Origin: Oryzias latipes
Lineage: Eukaryota > Chordata > Actinopteri > Beloniformes > Adrianichthyidae
Direction of reading: 5' to 3'
Length of the DNA: 64,000 bases
Assembly: GCF_002234675.1 (NCBI RefSeq)
Contig: NC_019859.2
Span: forward strand, 8,521,983-8,585,982
Shown here: piece by piece, positions 44,611-57,235 of the stretch
Layout of the letters: each line of letters starts with the position of its first letter
Numbering within the stretch: the first letter of the stretch is position 1
Translations under genes and position numbers: made by a program
The notes under the pieces: model-generated
Database searches by the model: none
Told to the model about the DNA's origin: nothing
Seen by the model: only the letters and a program-made list of their open reading frames with translations

Positions 44611-45257
44611 AAGGAAACGAAATATTCAAATCTGTTGTCAGGGTCCGCTCGGCAGAGATTGAGCCACAAGACAAAAAAGATCTTCAAATCAGGGGTTTTT
44701 ATTTTACCCAACACATAACAATATGGGCCCAAATTAAAATGGGGGTCAACTTAACAAAAAATGTAACTGAGAGAATCAATAACAAAAGCTCAAACCAACT
44801 GAACCAAAACTGACCCACCAACAGGAAACATTAGGGAGATTTTATACTGGCTGATCAGACCAATGACACAATAGGGAGGGAATCACAAACACAAAACATT
44901 CAAAACCTAAATATTAACTAAAGTAGTAAATTACTAGTAATTTAATGCTTTAACCAAGAAACTGAACTTATACTTCAAAATAAGTTTAACATATCCACAA
45001 AAATACAAACAATAGTCCAACATAAGAATAAACTTTGTCTTCCCCCTTCATCTTCTCCAGGTGGAAGTGTTCAGGAAGTTGTCCATGCTCCTCCCTTTCC
45101 ATTTCATCAGGAACTTCTTCTGCTCCTCCCACTGCCACATCACGAAGTTCCTCTGCCCCAGCATCAGCCCTCAGACAGAACTCAAAAGAATAGAATTACT
45201 CAAAACAAAATTAACTAAATGTGTGCACAAGTCATTAAGCTAATTTTGTTATGTAAC
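44611..45257. other. sequence between repeat and LINE, nothing recognised
   Basis: A/C-rich non-coding sequence with no supportable feature. The L2 element's 5' end is placed near 45258, where composition turns GC-rich, but it could extend into this stretch. Confidence 0.4.
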
Positions 45258-48200
45258 TTAAACTCCCCGGGCAAGAATCGCGCTGTCCCCCGCTTTTCTC
45301 AAGCATACCAGCTCACCTGTATCGTGCTCCGCTTCCGCGATGGCGGCGCAGGCGTCGAGGGAAGCGTAGCGGTTTACTGGTGAAACTGAAAGCTGTACGT
45401 TGTACGAACCCGGTCGCTCCCTGTTTGGTTTCTCTGGTCGGCGTGGACGTGGAGCTGCGGGGCCGTCGACCCACCTTGCCGTACCTCCGCAAGCGGGGGA
45501 GAGGCCTCCACAACCTGCGGCAGCTTCCTCGCGCTCTGCCAATGAAGGGCACTCCAATCCCGGCTAGGATGGCGCTCGTGAACGCTAGATCGCTAGCCAA
45601 CAAAACCTTCATCCTAAAGGATTTCTTCGTCACCCATCGACTGGATTTCCTTTATGTAACTGAAACTTGGATCTCTGGAGACGATAGTAGCGCTTTCACT
45701 GAACTTTTACCACCGGATTGCTCATATTTTAGCGCTCATAGATCGTCTGGTCGAGGAGGGGGTGTGGCCACCGTCTACAGGACCAGCTACAACTGTAAAC
45801 AGGTGATTTTAACAAAGACCTACTCTAGTTTTGAGGCAAGCGTCTTTAAGCTAGACCCTGCTCTCTCAATGTTTTGTGCTGTTATATACAGGCCGCCAAA
45901 ATACAACAAGGACTTCATTGATGATTTCGCTGTGTTCTTGGCTGGAATAATGCCAAAATATGACAGAATTTTGATAGTTGGGGATTTTAATATTCATGTC
46001 TGCTGTCCTGATAAATCACTGGCCAGAGACTTTTTGAATCTTATCAACTCTTTTAATCTTGTTGAACTTGTGTCTGCCCCTACGCAAGAACATGGTCACA
46101 CACTTGACTTAATTTTAACCCATGGCTTAACAACTTTTGACCTTGAAATCTGTGATGCTGTGTTTTCTGACCACATGCCTGTTTTGTTTAATGTGCAGCT
46201 GCCATGTCACACAGTTAAACCTCCAGCCCCTGTTTTATGCAGTCGCACTATTAACTCCCATACGGCCGCTCAATTCTCTGCAGCTTTTAACTCTACCATC
46301 ATTTTACCAGAATATCAGATGTTGAGAACATGTCATCCTGCTTATATTCAACCTGTCAAACTGTTTTAGACAATGTAGCTCCGCTAAAAACAAGGCTCTC
46401 CAGGTTGAGGTCTGAGCCCTGGTTAGATGAGACCACTCGTGCCGTCAGGCGAGAGTGCAGGAGAGCCCAGCGGAAATGGAAGAAAGACCGGCTGCAAGTT
46501 TCCTTCCAGTTGTTGAGAGGCAGCTGGCGATCTTATGAAAAGACCATGAAGGCTGCTAAAACTAAACATTTTTCAGACATTATTGCAAGTAACCAGCACA
46601 ATCCTCGGGTTTTATTTAAAACCATTAACTCTGTTTTAAATGTTCCACAACCGGTCTCTCTTGAGAACTCAACTAAGGTTTGTGAGATGTTTGTGACCTT
46701 TTTTATTGATAAAATCAAGAACATTAGGACCCTCATTAGCCCCCCCCCTCTTTCAGTCACTCCATCTCCACCTCATGTTCTACTGTTCTCCACCGGTTTG
46801 AGCCTGTCAGTCTGTCTTACTTGGAAAAATTAATTAGTCAGATGAAGCCATCAGGATCTCCCAATGATCCAGCTCCACCTCGTCTTTTTAAAGAAGTGTT
46901 TCCCACTCTGGCTCCTTATGTTCTCAGTTTAATTAACGGCAGTTTAATTCACGGGAGTGTGCCCTCGTGCTTCAAACATGCAGTAGTAACACCACTTATT
47001 AAAAAGCCTGGCCTGGACTCCTCCATTTTGTCAAACTTTAAACCAATTTCTAAGCTCCCCTTCCTTTCGAAGGTTTTGGAGAAAATTGTGTACTGCCAGT
47101 TAAAACGTTTTTAGAGGAGAACAGCATTCTTGAGGTGTTTCAGTCAGGATTTAAACCCGTAACAGTACAGAGTCTGCGCTATTGAGGGTTTCAAATGACA
47201 TTTTTCTAGCATCGGATGCCGGTCACCATGTTGTTTTGGTCCTGCTCGATCTGGCAGCTGCATTCGACACAGTTGACCACCAAATCCTTTTGTCTCGCCT
47301 GGAAAGCTGGGTGGGTCTTCGAGGTAGTGCTTTAGAATGGCTCAGATCGTACTTAAATGAGAGGAGCTTCTGTGTCCGTCTTGGACGTGCAGAATCCCTT
47401 AGAGCAACTTTCACATGTGGCGTACCTCAGGGCTCTGTTCTGGGGCCTCTCCTTTTTTCATTGTACCTGCTTCCACTTGGGTCTATTCTCCGCGAACACG
47501 GGATTTCATTCCACCTCTATGCTGATGACAGTCAGATTTACATACTGTTAAAACAGGAAGAAGCATATTCTGCTCACCAGTTATTAGAATGTCTTGATAA
47601 CATTAAGACATGGATGTCATGTAACTTCTTGCACTTAAACCAGGAAAAAACAGAGGTTCTGCTATTTGGTCCAAGTGACGTCTCTAAAGCGCATGTCGAC
47701 TTAGGCGTTTTAAATGATCACCTGAAACAGACAGCAACAAGTCTAGGTGTGAAACTGGATAGTAATTTAACTTTTAATGCTCATATCAACTCAGTGGTGA
47801 AATCCAGTTTTTTTCACCTGAGACAACTGGCCAAGGTTAAACCTCTCCTCTCTCGCCATGACTTTGAGATTTTAATCCATGCTTTTATTTCAACACGTTT
47901 GGACTACTGTAATGCTCTCTATGTTGGGCTTTCCCAGAAATTACTTGCTCGTTTGCAGTTAGTCCAAAATGCTGCTGCCCGTCTTTTAACTGGTACACGG
48001 AAACAAGAACATATCACTCCCATTTTAGCATCTCTTCATTGGCTCCCAGTTCGCTTACGCATTGATTTTAAAACTCTCCTATTTGTTTTTAAAAGTCTCC
48101 ATGGACTCGCTCCAAAATATCTGTCTGACCTGATTCAGGTGTACACTCCTCCCCGCTCCCTTAGGTCAACAAATCAGACACAGCTGGTCGTCTCGAAGAC

Positions 48201-48489
48201 CAGGAGAAAACTGAGAGGTGACCGAGCCTTCTCGGTCTTCGGACCAAAAATCTGGAACGAATTGCCCCTGTACCTCAGACAGATAGACTCACTTAACATT
48301 TTTAAATCTGCTCTTAAAACATATTTTTTCACTTTGGCTTTTAACTGAGTTGGAATCCGGACCTATTTTATGTGTTGTATGCTCTATATTTTCATGTGCT
48401 TTTATTAATTTTTGTGTTGTTCAGCACTTTGGTGAACCTTGTTCTGTTTAAAGTGCTTTATAAATAAAGTTGAGTTGAGTTGAGTTGAG
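45258..48489 (+). mobile_element. L2-type LINE, nearly full length
   Basis: A GC-rich 5' leader is followed by an endonuclease-reverse transcriptase coding region (45380-48348). The 3' tail is typical of L2: 'aaagtgctttataaataaag', then about four TTGAG units to 48489. Length about 3.2 kb. Clean target-site duplications were not found. Sequence outside both ends includes related copies of another repeat (44310-44610 and 48655-48950). Confidence 0.8.
45380..48348 (+). pseudogene. L2-type LINE endonuclease-reverse transcriptase, frameshifted
   Basis: In an intact element this protein nicks the target and reverse-transcribes the RNA. The AP-endonuclease domain (45545-46200) shows LVNARSLANK, YVTETWISGD, RGGGVATVYR, VIYRPPKYNK, ILIVGDFNIH, HTLDLILTHG and FSDHMPVLF, so all main catalytic blocks are present. 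RT blocks are SCFKHAVVTPLIKKPGLDSS, FKPISKLPFLSKVLEKIV, LLDLAAAFDTVDHQIL, CGVPQGSVLGPLLFSLYL and the catalytic YADDSQIYI. The C-terminal HWLPVRLRIDFKTLLFVFKS and FGPKIWNELPLYLR are L2-typical. The frame changes near 46335, 46800, 47110 and 47160, so the copy is inactive, yet the residues are well kept, which suggests moderate age. Confidence 0.88.
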
Positions 48490-48654
48490 ATGTAATGTGT
48501 GAAATAAAATGAAATGGTTTATTCAACAAAGAAATATAACAAAGGAACTTAACTGTGGGGCATTGGGTTCTGCCCTCACATCTGTTGTTGTTTGCCATGA
48601 AAATATATATTTTAAATGATAATTGCAGGCAAACTCCCTTAATTTGGTTTCTAA

Positions 48655-48950
48655 ATTGTAAACGCTGTATACTTGTATAGAGCTTTACTACCTTACTTGA
48701 CGGCCCAAAGCGCTTTACGGTCACAGTTCCATTCCCCATGCACACACATATGGTGGCTCCACTGCCAAAACTGGTGCCAATCTGTTACCACCAGGAGCAA
48801 TGTGGGGTTCGGTGCCTTGCCTGAGGACACTTTGGTACATGACGGGAATCAAATCTGCGATCTTCTGATCAGAGGTTGACCACTCTACCACCACATGTCT
48901 TTTTTTTCATTTTTAAAAACAACGCTGAGGTATATCGGGTGCAGATCCGA
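48655..48950 (+). repeat. fish interspersed repeat with extended tail, second copy
   Basis: It carries 'ggcccaaagcgctttacggt', 'tggtggctccactgccaaaa', 'gaccactctaccaccacatg', then 'atttttaaaaacaacgctga' and 'ggtatatcggg'. The tail matches that at 44565-44605, on the far side of the LINE. Confidence 0.7.
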
Positions 48951-49800
48951 TGTATGTATCTCCTTCAGCCGTTCTGTCGCTCAAATGTCTTAATTTTGTC
49001 CTTTTTCCTGCACCATACATTCCCATCTGTTCTATGCTCTCTGAGATTCTAGCTAGCTAGAACAACTGGTACTTAAGACCATATATAAAAATCCAAACTT
49101 CACATGGAGCAGCATTACAGTTTACCGTAACCCTGTGTGGTGGTGTGGACACAGAGAGGCTGTGGGCAGCGTTGTCCTACAGGGGGCAGTGTCTCACCTC
49201 TCCCTCCTCTCTCCTCAGGCTTTCATCATCTGTCAGCCATAATAAAAGCAACACTCATAATCATATCCCTGTAATAAAGGAACTGTCTCTTTGTCCTCCT
49301 TCATTCAACACATTGTCACAACCCAGAGCCCTAATCCCGCAAACTGACGGACAGTTGCATCCTGGGAAAAGAGCTGCATGCTATTGTTTGAGCGAGTCAA
49401 AGCTGCTAAGCCCTAATTCTTTTGTGTGCATTTGCATACACAGAAGTGTTCTTTTATTGAAGGGCCAAATCCTTCGTGTATGTGACGCAAGGCATTTTTA
49501 GTATCATTTGTGAGGTATCTACATGCACTATTAGTGCTGCATAATACCTCCACATAATACAGCTGCATTATCTGGCAGATAAGGCTTTTCACTGAAGTGG
49601 AGCTTCGGGATGAAATGCTGCAATTTCAAACGGGCTCAAATGTCATCAGAAATGTCAGGCGTCTGAATACAGAAATGCCTTTTTTTTTGTTATCGTTTCC
49701 ATCCCCCCTCCTGGTTCCTGAAATTTACCCACCCTTCCTGTCTACAGTGTAACAGGCCTGGTGTTATGATTCACCAGGCCTCTCTGCCTCTTCATTCCCC
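48951..49800. other. intergenic, possible non-coding element at 49540-49690
   Basis: No exon was recognised. The stretch 49540-49690 is non-repetitive and GC-balanced with 'cattatctggcagataagg' (paired GATA-type sites). It might be a regulatory element, judged by composition only. Confidence 0.3.
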
Positions 49801-49848
49801 TCATCCTCCTCCTCCTCCTCCTCCTCCTCCTCCTCCTCCTCCTCCTCT
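49801..49848. repeat. (TCC)n microsatellite
   Basis: About 15 TCC/CTC units, a pure polypyrimidine mirror tract. Confidence 0.95.
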
Positions 49849-49854
49849 TTAGCA

Positions 49855-50110
49855 GGATGGCCTTCCTCCTTCCAGCAGAGTTTCTGACTCGCCGATAAAC
49901 TATTTATCTGTCTGAGGCTCTGCGAGCTTCACACGCTCGCGCTCTCTGCAGGCCTTTTCGCCGTCACTCTCTGGAGTGCCTTCTGCAGACGCTCTGATAA
50001 GATTGTTCCGTGGAGATGGCACCGCGGAACACCAGCAAACCTCCAGAAATATCTCTATCCTCAACATAGTAGCTTGCAATCTCACGCTGAAAGTGGAAAA
50101 GCTTCCTTCT
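49855..50110. promoter_or_regulatory. candidate conserved non-coding element
   Basis: A complex, non-repetitive GC-balanced stretch in an otherwise A/T-rich gene desert, with 'ctgataagattgttccgtgg' and 'gatggcaccgcggaacacc'. No exon structure is visible. It is an inference from composition only. Confidence 0.25.
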
Positions 50111-50219
50111 TCTTTGTCTTATCTCCAAGGTGTCGTTCCATTACAGAAATCGCACAGGTCAACCCCCCCCATTGAACATACCGTTGGAGCTCGAAATGCT
50201 GTTTCTTCCAAAAGATATG

Positions 50220-51470
50220 GTTGAAATGTTAAAAATCTAAGAGAAAGTAATTGCCTGAAAATTTGATTTGATCATACTTTAGTTAAGATCAAGGGTCTGT
50301 CACCTTTAAGGCTAAAAGAGCCACTGAAATCCAGCAAGAGCTGTTTAGAAAAATAAACTATGCTTTTGTGACCATTAGGCCATGCATTTATCAAATGTAG
50401 CTTTTAAATATTTACACCATTTGAATTATACGGCTAAAGTGATATATCCTTCTACTTATAACAATTTTAACTTCTCTTACTTGTGACAGCAGCACAAGGA
50501 ACGGATTTCAAAATAAAATACAGACTCACTCTAGCAGATTTACAGTTTACAGAATTAAAACTCTTGGAAAGCCAAGTCTAACATGACGTTTTCTATAATT
50601 TTGAATTCGGTTTGCTGTATAAACACAACGACATTGGTGTAGAATCCAGTTTTTTTTTTTTATCTATACGTGTAAATGAAATTGATACTTATTTTTATGG
50701 ATGTAAAACTGCTGATTGTACTGTTTTGTGCATTATTCTTGCTTTCATTGCTTGAAATAAACCATTTCAAATCAAATCAAAACATACAGAAAGAACTAAA
50801 ACTGTTGTGCAGCTGAAGACAAGAATATGGACTTTGTGCATCAATATTTGTTATCTGACATGTTAAAAATCTAAACATAAATGAAAACTTGACTAAAGCA
50901 AATCAACCAAAACTCACAAATTCGGTATTTGATAACAACAAAGCATTTTTGAGACCAGCTTTAGCGGTTAGCACTCAAACATGAATTTTTGAAGGAAATT
51001 CAGCTTTTCTGGTTATGTTGTAAGAATTTTTTTAATTTAAAATTTCGACGCTCTTCGGGAACTATTTTTGTTCTTTTGTTTGACTCCTTTTTAGAGAGGA
51101 GCAGAAGAATCTGCCCTTTTCTGATCCTTTAGTCATTTAGTCGTTCATCCATTCAGACAGAAAAAGGTGTGAACGCCATCTTATTTTAAACATTTATTCC
51201 TCAGTTCTAATGATTTTGAGTGAATCATTACCACAGAACAAAGTGTATGTTTGTTTAGGTGTTTCAGCAACTGTAAGATTATTCTGTCAAAAAATTTACA
51301 ACAAAAAGGTTAAAATAAACAATATTTCAGAATTTGGTTTACATCTGTTTTCATCGAGACCGTTTGGATCCAGTTTTGCAGAATCTAGACGTGTACAGTA
51401 CAGGGGAGGTGAGATCTACCTGCAGGGTGTGATGAGGAACAGTTGAGGAGCGGCCAGGTGATTTACCTGT
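50220..51470. other. gene desert, one repeat fragment
   Basis: A/T-rich. The piece at about 50614-50790 includes 'cattgcttgaaataaaccat' and 'ttcaaatcaaat', shared with 61441-61472, so it is a fragment of the same repeat family. Nothing else was recognised. Confidence 0.45.
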
Positions 51471-51474
51471 CTGA

Positions 51475-51725
51475 CCATGACGATCAGATCTGCCTCTGTC
51501 TGTTGAGTCTCTGGCTCTTGCGTCCGCAGATCTATCAAGCGGCTTTATGAGCCAAAAGCCGGGATTATCCCATAAAACACAGTCGGACTCGGTGAAAAAT
51601 GAGCTTTCAGTCTCGCCGCCACCCTGTGTTGCTTAAAGTCCTGAGCTTCTTTTAGCCCCTTTAAATCACAGTCTAAGCCCTTTAAGCCCAGTTTGTTCGC
51701 CGCCTGTTCAAGTTCATATTTGAAC
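51475..51725. promoter_or_regulatory. candidate conserved non-coding element
   Basis: A GC-balanced unique-looking block with 'tgcgtccgcagatctatcaa', 'aagccgggattatcccataa' (a bicoid/OTX-like GGATTA site next to its inverse) and 'gctcttgcgtcc'. It is open on the minus strand for 60 codons, without a recognised family. Regulatory role is inferred from composition only. Confidence 0.27.
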
Positions 51726-52604
51726 ACATAAAGCTTTGCAGATCTGACCCCCCCCCATCAGAGGAGAGGCCTCTCCAATACTTTTGAGACGAAACATCTC
51801 ATTCTACAAACTCTTTCATAGCAGAGAAACGATTCTATTATTGATAATTATCTAAAATTATAGTTTGTTTTTCAATATTTGAGTTGGACTGAATTCATTT
51901 GGAAGAAACGTGAATCACACCTGACCTAAAACTGTCACATTGCCCCCTTCTTAGTAGAATATTGACCTCAAAGGCAAATAACAATCAGGAAATTCATATT
52001 TCATTACTTTATTTCATTAATCAAAGATCACAGCGTTCAGTTCAAATTAAGGAAAATATAAATATTTAAGGAAACTCTTAAACCAGCTGCTTATCTTAAA
52101 TATGTTGCTTCTTACAACAAGCTGGAGATGCTTTCTCTGCTATAATTTTATACAAACTTGTTAGCATTTAGTGAGCTAAAAAGAACTCTATTCCCGTGAA
52201 GTTTTCTTTCAATATAAAAGGAATTCCTCCAATCCCAACCAAAGATGAGATATCAACGGAAACAAGAATTTATTTATGACATCAGCAGTTTTTAAGGTAG
52301 TTCAAGAGGAAACTGAGCACAAAAGAGAGCTGACTGAATGAATGCTGTATCTCAAGGCGTCCACATGCATTAGATATCATTATTGTATTGTTCTGTTAAA
52401 TTGGGTAATATCCAAGAAAAGCCCTAAGTTACATAACCACCAGGCATTTGATGTGTGTTTAAGAACATGTGTTTGTTCACACTCGACAAGCAGGGAGGGG
52501 CTTCTTCTTTTTTTACTGTTTACTACAGGTGGATTCTTGTTGCAAAATGTCAAAGCGGTGTATCCAAGCTTTTTCTTTCACAGTGCAATTCTGAAATGTG
52601 AGTT
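51726..52604. other. gene desert, nothing recognised
   Basis: A/T-rich non-coding sequence. Confidence 0.5.
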
Positions 52605-53200
52605 GTCCTAGAAATCCAGTCGGGCACAAACTGCAATTTTAATTTATCCACCATGATCGATTTTCAAACGGTTGGCACTTCTGTGAAATAAATGCGGTGC
52701 CAACCAGACTTTGCTACCAAAGATGAGATTTAGATAGGTGGGTCTCCAGCAGTAAAGCTAAACCTGCTTTTAGATCATTCAGGTGGTTCAGAACTTTCAG
52801 CCTCTTTGGGCCAAAGTTAAGCCCACAAACATTGCAACTTATATAGTTCAGACTGGAGATATCTACACTGACTAGGAGAGTGTACGGCTAAATAATACTT
52901 TGTGAGTGCGTGTGCCCACTGACCGACGCGCAGAGGAGCGCTGTGCATTTTGAGTGCGTGAATGTTTCCTGGCTGTGGGCTGTCTTCAGTGCAGCAAAGA
53001 TGTCAGAGTTTGACCTGCTTTATCTTGTAAAGCACATTCAATGACATTTTTTTCTCAGAGACTGAAACAAGTCATAGAACTTGAGTTGACTTTTGAACGC
53101 AGAAGACCGAATTGCACGTTTATGCCCGTTTATATAGACTTGTCATTGGATGTGGGTACGTGAACGTGCGTTGCAGAGGGCGGTGTGAACATAGATTTAG
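52605..53200. mobile_element. MITE copy split by extra sequence
   Basis: The left part (52605-52690: 'gaaatccagtcgggcac', 'aaacggttggcacttctgt') matches 13105-13180. The right part (53085-53200: 'tatatagacttgtcattgg', 'gggcggtgtgaacatag') matches 13220-13308. About 390 bases of unrelated sequence lie between, which are absent from the other copy. Confidence 0.5.
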
Positions 53201-54285
53201 TCACAGCTGCTCTTGATGTTAGAGAGGGACCATCTGCAGGTGAAAAACCTGTATGGGGCACCCAGGTGGCCCACATGAAATTTCAAGGTTGTAGACGACT
53301 TAGTGAGCCCATAGAGCATAAATGATTATGGATTTTTTCAATGGGCATGTTGCTGACGACAAACTATAGCAAACACATACAACACGTAAGGGTAAGTCAG
53401 GGTGAAATAGGTGAGATACAGCTTTTTCATTTTTTCGGTCCCCCCCTAAATCCTGCACATGGGGGCCATTTAGTGCTGTTCCTACGATAAATGCACACTC
53501 TTTGCTTGCAGTCTGACTGTTAGAAATGAGGAAATGAGATCAGAGTGTAGTCTGTGTCGGCATCCTATGGGGACTTATGTATCACTTGCACACCCTGAGC
53601 GTGCAGCGCTTGAGCACGGTCAGTAGGGAGCCAGGACGTTCACCTCACCGAGTGTGGTGTTAGGACACCGAATGACAGCACCACCTGTACATCATGGGTG
53701 CTTACAGTTTATATTATTCCCACAAGTTCTTCACCTCACCCTCACCATATGCTCGATGATCGTATGTTCCATTTTCATGACATTTTAAAGGTAAAGGATT
53801 TAACAGACCTTCTAAATTACAACATTGGCACATCTGAGTCTCCTTGGGTGCCATTCTTCTTGTTTTTTCTCATGTCACTATGGACGTTTGTTTGTTCCTA
53901 TTCACGGTTGAAGATTTGGTTGTGCTGTTTTTTTGGGGGTGGTGGCTTAGTGATGTTTCAGCACCGAGCGGTCAAATTAGCAGCAAAGGAATGGTTTTAA
54001 GATTAGTTAAAAGACAGCTGTTGATATCCCAAAAAAACAAATAGGTGTTCTTCTCAAAAGAAGTTGTTCAGATGGAATCTAATAAAACTGATCTATGTTA
54101 AAATTTATGTGTGTTAAAAAAATAAAGGATTTTTAGTTTGTTCTTGCAAATATTTTGGGCTCACCAAGATGAAATGCCAAAACAAAGGAAGAAAAGAAAA
54201 GAAAGTAACTCTGACTCCTGATTGTGGTCGCTAACAATGAAAGGAATCTGCAGAAAACTGGAACAATCCTTAAGGATGTAAATCC
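53201..54285. other. gene desert, nothing recognised
   Basis: No exon or transposon end recognised. The frame at 53698-54000 has no recognisable domain. Confidence 0.45.
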
Positions 54286-54700
54286 ACGGTTTGTTTGAGC
54301 GAGCCTTTATCTCCTTCTCGTGCAGAACATGAGGGGCCGTGGCTTTCTTTTCAAATCGACTATCTTTGTGTTGACGGATGTTTCATCGTGTTGCACCATC
54401 ACTTTTCTCCCCTCTTTTGCACGGTGTCACGCAGCCGCTCTGTTTGTCTGTTTGATTCTCTCCTCCGGCGTGTTTAAGTGTGGGTTTCTCCTTTTCTTTA
54501 TTTTTTGTTTGTTTTTTCATATTCTGTCGTCAAGGGACACATTAAAGAATCGCAGCGCCCACCGAAAACAACTCGGAGATGAGGAGGAGGATGAAATAAC
54601 AACACGGTAAAAGGAAACAAGGCCCAGGAGTAAGCTCTGATTAAACCGTGAGACAATCAAACTGTAGAGATGAAACAAGAAGAGAAGAGGGGGAAAAGGA
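54286..54700. promoter_or_regulatory. candidate conserved non-coding element
   Basis: A unique-looking stretch with 'cctttatctccttctcgtgc', 'atcgtgttgcaccatcactt' and 'acattaaagaatcgcagcgc'. Two overlapping plus-strand frames (54295-54477, 54320-54610) lack any recognised domain or splice sites. Possible enhancer, by composition only. Confidence 0.22.
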
Positions 54701-56365
54701 ACAATGACAGCAAATTAAATAGGGAAACTGTAAACCCTTCCTAGTGACAGTGGGAAGCTGCCTTCAAAGAAAAGCAAAGTTCAGCCACGAAAATTATTGT
54801 TTTTGTGGTGTTGATCAAAAACACTTTGATGACTCTATTTTTACCAGGAAATGGGATTAAGCTCCTTCAACTAGAGAGTAAAATGTAGCTCCAAACAGAA
54901 AAAAATGGGAAAAAGCTTCTCTTTATGTTTGCAAAGATCAAACAAAACACAAATCAACACCAGGAGGATAACTGGCTGCTGTGGGGAAAAAGAAAAACTG
55001 CAGAAAAGTGCCAAAAATCTTCTCCCCCATCTGCATCAATCATCAGAAAACACAATCCTGGGATTATTTTACGTGCATGGGACCCCCACTTTTTGTTGAA
55101 ACCTCACTAAAGTAAAAAGGAAAATGGAGTAAAATCAATTCTACTTATTTTGATTTTTTTAAGTATATATCTCATGTTTTGAAGTTCTTTCACAGCTTCA
55201 CCCACATTTATGTGGTTTTCTAAGAATACCCATTTCCTAACCAGAGAATATAGAATAAAAGCCACAAGCAACTTTGTATGGTCCGCTGGCGCTAACCCCC
55301 CCTGCCCCTACCTGTTCCTGTTACCCCCCAAGCAGCCTCTTTAGGCCTTTCACTCACCCCCTCTATCGACCTGGTCAGAGCTGTACAGGACAAACGAATG
55401 ACAAACCGAAATGACAAATTTTCTGCAGCCATTTAATGTTTAAGTCGCATGAAGGCGACAAACACATTTATGTAGTTTTTAGAGGAATCTGTTGAAATAA
55501 ACTGTTGGATTGGAAAGGTTTTTTTGTTAACCGTGTCATGTCATTTTGTTCAACTTCAGCCAGCAATTGATGTATGACCTTTTCATATTATTGAACGCCA
55601 CTTTGCGAGCTCTCTATAATAATGTGGTTAAAAATCCTCAACTACTAGTTCCAATGTTTTTTTTCCAAGCAGCTTCTCATTGATCTACGAGGAATTAAGC
55701 GGCGATAGGTTGAAATACCTAGGAGGAGTTTAATTTGTACTAAAAGGGGATTTATTTTAAAAAGGACTTTGTTTAACCCATCAGGTGTAACAAAAGAATA
55801 TTAGAAATGGATTCTGGGGTCCACGTGTGGTGGTAAAATCAAAATGTTGTTTTTAAGAAAGAATGGGTCTGGGTTCTTATGGGTTAAAACCATGTCTGGG
55901 AAATTTTGTGAAGATTGCTGGAACAAAAGTTTTCTTTTTGCATAATGTGCAAAATTATCAAATTCGCCAAATTTCACACCTTACCACAAAATGGCCGACA
56001 AGCTAATGGTCCTGTGGCCGTCCCATAATAATTTTAAAACTTCCTGTGGGTATCCCTGACACATGTGTTTTGCTTTCGATAGTGAATTGTCCTTGCAAGT
56101 CATAATTATAGGTAACCATGGAGACTTTAAACTGTAGCACTTCAAATAAAATAAAAACTTTGAAATCTATCAGAATGGTTTAACTGCAATTTATACTGCG
56201 ACCCTCCAGCCCAGAAGTGTCAATATATACTTGATTTACATGACAAGTCGTATAGTTAAAATTTATAGTTTAAATTTAGAAACATCTCATAACACCATAC
56301 ATCCCAAAAAGAACAGTAATATTTTAACTTTTTGACTTGATGCTAGAAAGTTTAAAATAAGAAAA
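54701..56365. other. gene desert, nothing recognised
   Basis: A/T-rich non-coding sequence without recognised repeats or exons. Confidence 0.45.
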
Positions 56366-56369
56366 ATAA

Positions 56370-56600
56370 AAGTTCCTTTAAACATTAATTCATCTTCTAA
56401 GCCCACTTTGTCCCTTTTGGGGTCACGGGGCTGCCGGAGCCTATCTTGGCCATTTGTGGGCGAAGGCAGGGGACACCCGGGAGAGGTCGCCAGTCTGTCG
56501 CAGGGCCACAATCACACACTCATGCAGTCTCACATTCACACAAATGGACAATTTAGAGCAACCAATTAACCTATGAAGCATGTGGGAGGAAGCTGGAGAA
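56370..56600. repeat. fish interspersed repeat
   Basis: Phrases 'cccttttggggtcacggggc', 'tgccggagcctatcttggcc', 'cgggagaggtcgccagtctg', 'caaccaattaacctatgaag' and 'catgtgggaggaagctggag' mark the repeat family at 1215-1520. It abuts, and probably truncates, the LINE relic that follows. Confidence 0.8.
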
Positions 56601-56611
56601 AACAGTTAAAA

Positions 56612-57235
56612 ATCTGTTAAACAGTTATGGACCCAGGACTGACCCTTGGAGTACCCCACATGTTACGGTACTTCATGTGGATTTTATGTCTTTTACTTGT
56701 ACAAACTGTTTGCTATCTATCAAATAAATAATTATCCATTTTAGGGGGACTCATCCAATTTTTACTTCTTTTTTTTCAGTAAAAGGTTGTGATTTATTGC
56801 GTGAAATGCTCATTTGAGGTAGATAAAATTGCTGATGTAATGGCTTTTTGTCAACTGCTGTGGATATTTCTTCTGTTAAATCCATCGGTGCCGTTCTTGT
56901 GGAGTGATTTGCTCTGATCCCATTCTGACTGCTGTTTAAAATGGTTTCTTTATGTAGGAATTTGTCCAACCTGGCAACAAATATTTTTTCCAATATTTTG
57001 GAGAATTGAGGTAGGGATATAAGTCTACAATGAGATAGAATGTGTTTGTTTCCATTTCAGAAATTGATATTTTCTTTGCAGTTTTCATCCCATCAGGAAA
57101 TGTTCCAGTTGAAAATGACATGTTTGTATATACGTGAATGGTTGAATAATGTATTCAAGTATCTTAGTATTTTAGTTTTTTACTAATATCATATCCAAAT
57201 TGTCACTATCAGTCAATCTTTTATTTTTTCTTCTT
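56612..57235 (-). pseudogene. LINE reverse transcriptase relic, minus strand
   Basis: Reading the minus strand from 57121 downwards gives SFSTGTFPDGMKTAKKISIS, then LNSPKYWKKYL and EKIFVARLDKFLHKETILNS, then SQNGIRANHSTRTAPMDLTE. These are the RT blocks 'GTFPDxMKxAKxxPIFKSGD ... NYRPISLLP ... SKILEKI ... SQYGFRxNHST'. Between about 56610 and 56650 the complement still reads CGVLQGSVLGP, the RT 'GVPQGSVLGP' block. Several shifts and stops interrupt it. The YADD part is missing where the other repeat begins. A different LINE from the L2 copy at 45258-48489. Confidence 0.72.
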
